From contig NC_087075.1 of assembly GCF_026151205.1 (NCBI RefSeq), positions 680,501 to 744,500 on the forward strand: DNA of 64,000 nt, read 5' to 3'. This document shows positions 62,771 to 64,000 of this stretch, piece after piece. The stretch is from Bolinopsis microptera (lineage: Eukaryota; Ctenophora; Tentaculata; Lobata; Bolinopsidae). Under the pieces are notes generated by a model. It was given only the letters and a program-made list of their open reading frames with translations, ran no database searches and was not told where the DNA came from. The stretch's first letter is position 1; the number at the start of each line of letters is the position of its first letter. A program made the translations under genes and the position numbers.

Positions 62771-62889
62771 GAGGTGATAATTGTTTGTTTACATTAATAG
62801 TGAGCACATGTTAAGCAGGCTGAGGAGGTGATAATTGTTTGTTTACATTTTAGGTCGAGCACATGTTAAGCAGGCTGAGGAGGTGATAC
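62771..62889 (+). repeat. 53-bp tandem duplication with splice-like junctions
   Basis: GAGGTGATAATTGTTTGTTT starts at 62771 and again at 62824. Each copy includes GAGCACATGTTAAGCAGGCT. In the second copy TTTTAG precedes GTCGAGCAC and GAG|GTGATA follows, so a 29-bp exon (RAHVKQAEE, phase matched to the 61413 exon) is possible but very short. Confidence 0.7.
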
Positions 62890-64000
62890 ATATTTTGTAT
62901 TATAGAAGGTTTGTAACACTTGTAACGCCTTCTTGTTACCCCCCTTTGAGGACCCCGAATTATTTTCTGAACGAAAGCTCAAAAATAACCGAGAAATCGA
63001 CCTTCTTATTAACTCATTTTGATGACTGTTTCTGACCTAAAATTGCACGAAAAATCGATTTAGCTAGGTTTCAGAACCTATAAACACTTCCTTATCCCTC
63101 AAAATTGATGTTTTATAGTTAATACGACCAACAAGCAACATATATTTTGATCCTTCGGTTCTACTCATGACCTAGACAGTTAAGCTGAACCCGACAGATT
63201 GAGGCAATCCTCACCTTAACTGATCAAACTGGTACTAACACAATTTTCAGATATAAATGTTCTTTGCGATACGTTTATTGCAGCTTTGCAACTTGAGTGA
63301 AGACCAGAGTACGAAAACACACAGCAGGTAAGCAACTCACTTTTGGTGACTGTTCCTCACGAACATTCTGATCCTGTAACATATGAACAGGGAGATCGTC
63401 TCCTTAACAAATCGAACAGGTACTATCACAATTTCCAGAGCACAGCATGATAACAAAGTCAAAAGAAACACAATGAAGGTAGGTTACCAACACCACAATA
63501 TAACAATCATACTGACAACTGAATTAAATGTATTCTGACGACGGGCAGCCCTGATGTGCTCCGTGGTCCTCAACGAGCGACCACTTGTAATAGAGGTGTT
63601 ATGTCATGTGACACCGATCCGTCCAATCACAAACAGGAAAAGTGAGCAGATCGATATCGTGTGTTTACTTTCCTTATCTTTATTTGACCCTCTGTTCACA
63701 TTGTTATCTCTACCACATCTTGACTCGGCAAGGTCCGCGTGCAATATCTGCACCGCGGTAAACACGCCATGATTACGTCATGAACTTGAAATAGTGTGAT
63801 TGTTGTACACTTATATAATAACCGTGCCCATCGCCCACGTACATTACAAACTGTTGGGGGGGCCGGGGGGGGGGGATGGGGTTTAAGATAAACAACCGAT
63901 CTTGATAGTGTGTTGGTCGCTCCTCCAACTGACTGTGATGCTAACCGTCCAGTCATGAACGGAACATTAACATTCTTTAGTTATAGCATGTTTCGGTTTC
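62890..64000. other. No gene recognised
   Basis: AT-rich sequence with short open frames on both strands lacking any motif. A G-rich stretch (about 63855-63878) gives a proline-rich minus-strand frame that I take as spurious. The window ends in unique sequence. Confidence 0.5.

Noticed and set aside
63696-63956. 86-codon minus-strand proline-rich frame
   Set aside because: It arises from a G-rich stretch and shows no domain or splice support.

Overview
The window looks like nuclear DNA of an invertebrate animal. It is AT-rich, has no bacterial-style gene packing, contains spliced-gene signals (GT-AG), a host gene with an IQ motif, degenerate interstitial TTAGGG repeats, and several families of animal-type non-LTR retrotransposons, terminal-inverted-repeat DNA transposons and one LTR retrotransposon. 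An early-branching marine animal (sponge or cnidarian) would fit, but the sequence alone does not fix the phylum. No rRNA, tRNA or CRISPR was recognised.

Region 1 (1-24,790) is almost entirely tandem repeats: a dozen arrays with units of 10-60 bp. The largest are a 25-bp unit (2300-6476), a 41-bp unit (11223-17975), a 34-bp unit (18551-21011), and two neighbouring arrays of 19 and 18 bp that share a CACGTG-bearing core (22346-23700, 23951-24790). The very long open reading frames here are stop-free repeat translations, not genes.

Region 2 (24,791-30,417) is a graveyard of small dispersed repeats, hairpins, TTAGGG remnants and retrotransposon fragments.

Region 3 (30,418-56,130) is a deep nest of transposons. 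An old plus-strand copy of a CR1-like element (family B) is split by a 14.3-kb minus-strand block holding a family-B copy followed directly by a complete family-A element. The minus-strand B copy is itself split by a 3.1-kb DNA transposon (C1), which carries a truncated retrotransposon. The old B copy is further split by a 1.4-kb DNA transposon (C2) and by an 8-kb LTR retrotransposon. Because several copies of the same element lie in one window, empty sites, target duplications and order of insertion can be read directly.

The most interesting observation is in both A and B: ORF1 encodes an AlkB-type 2-oxoglutarate/Fe(II) dioxygenase domain fused to an SGNH-hydrolase domain, with the key residues of both kept, upstream of an ORF2 with endonuclease and reverse transcriptase. 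A second point of interest is the LTR element, which has near-identical LTRs, two unrelated Gag-like modules in tandem, a protease, and no recognisable reverse transcriptase.

Region 4 (56,131-64,000) is ordinary host sequence: a 485-codon IQ-motif gene of unknown function with a small MITE in its 3' region, candidate exons of two or three further genes on both strands, hairpins, homopolymer runs and a possible Helitron-type end.
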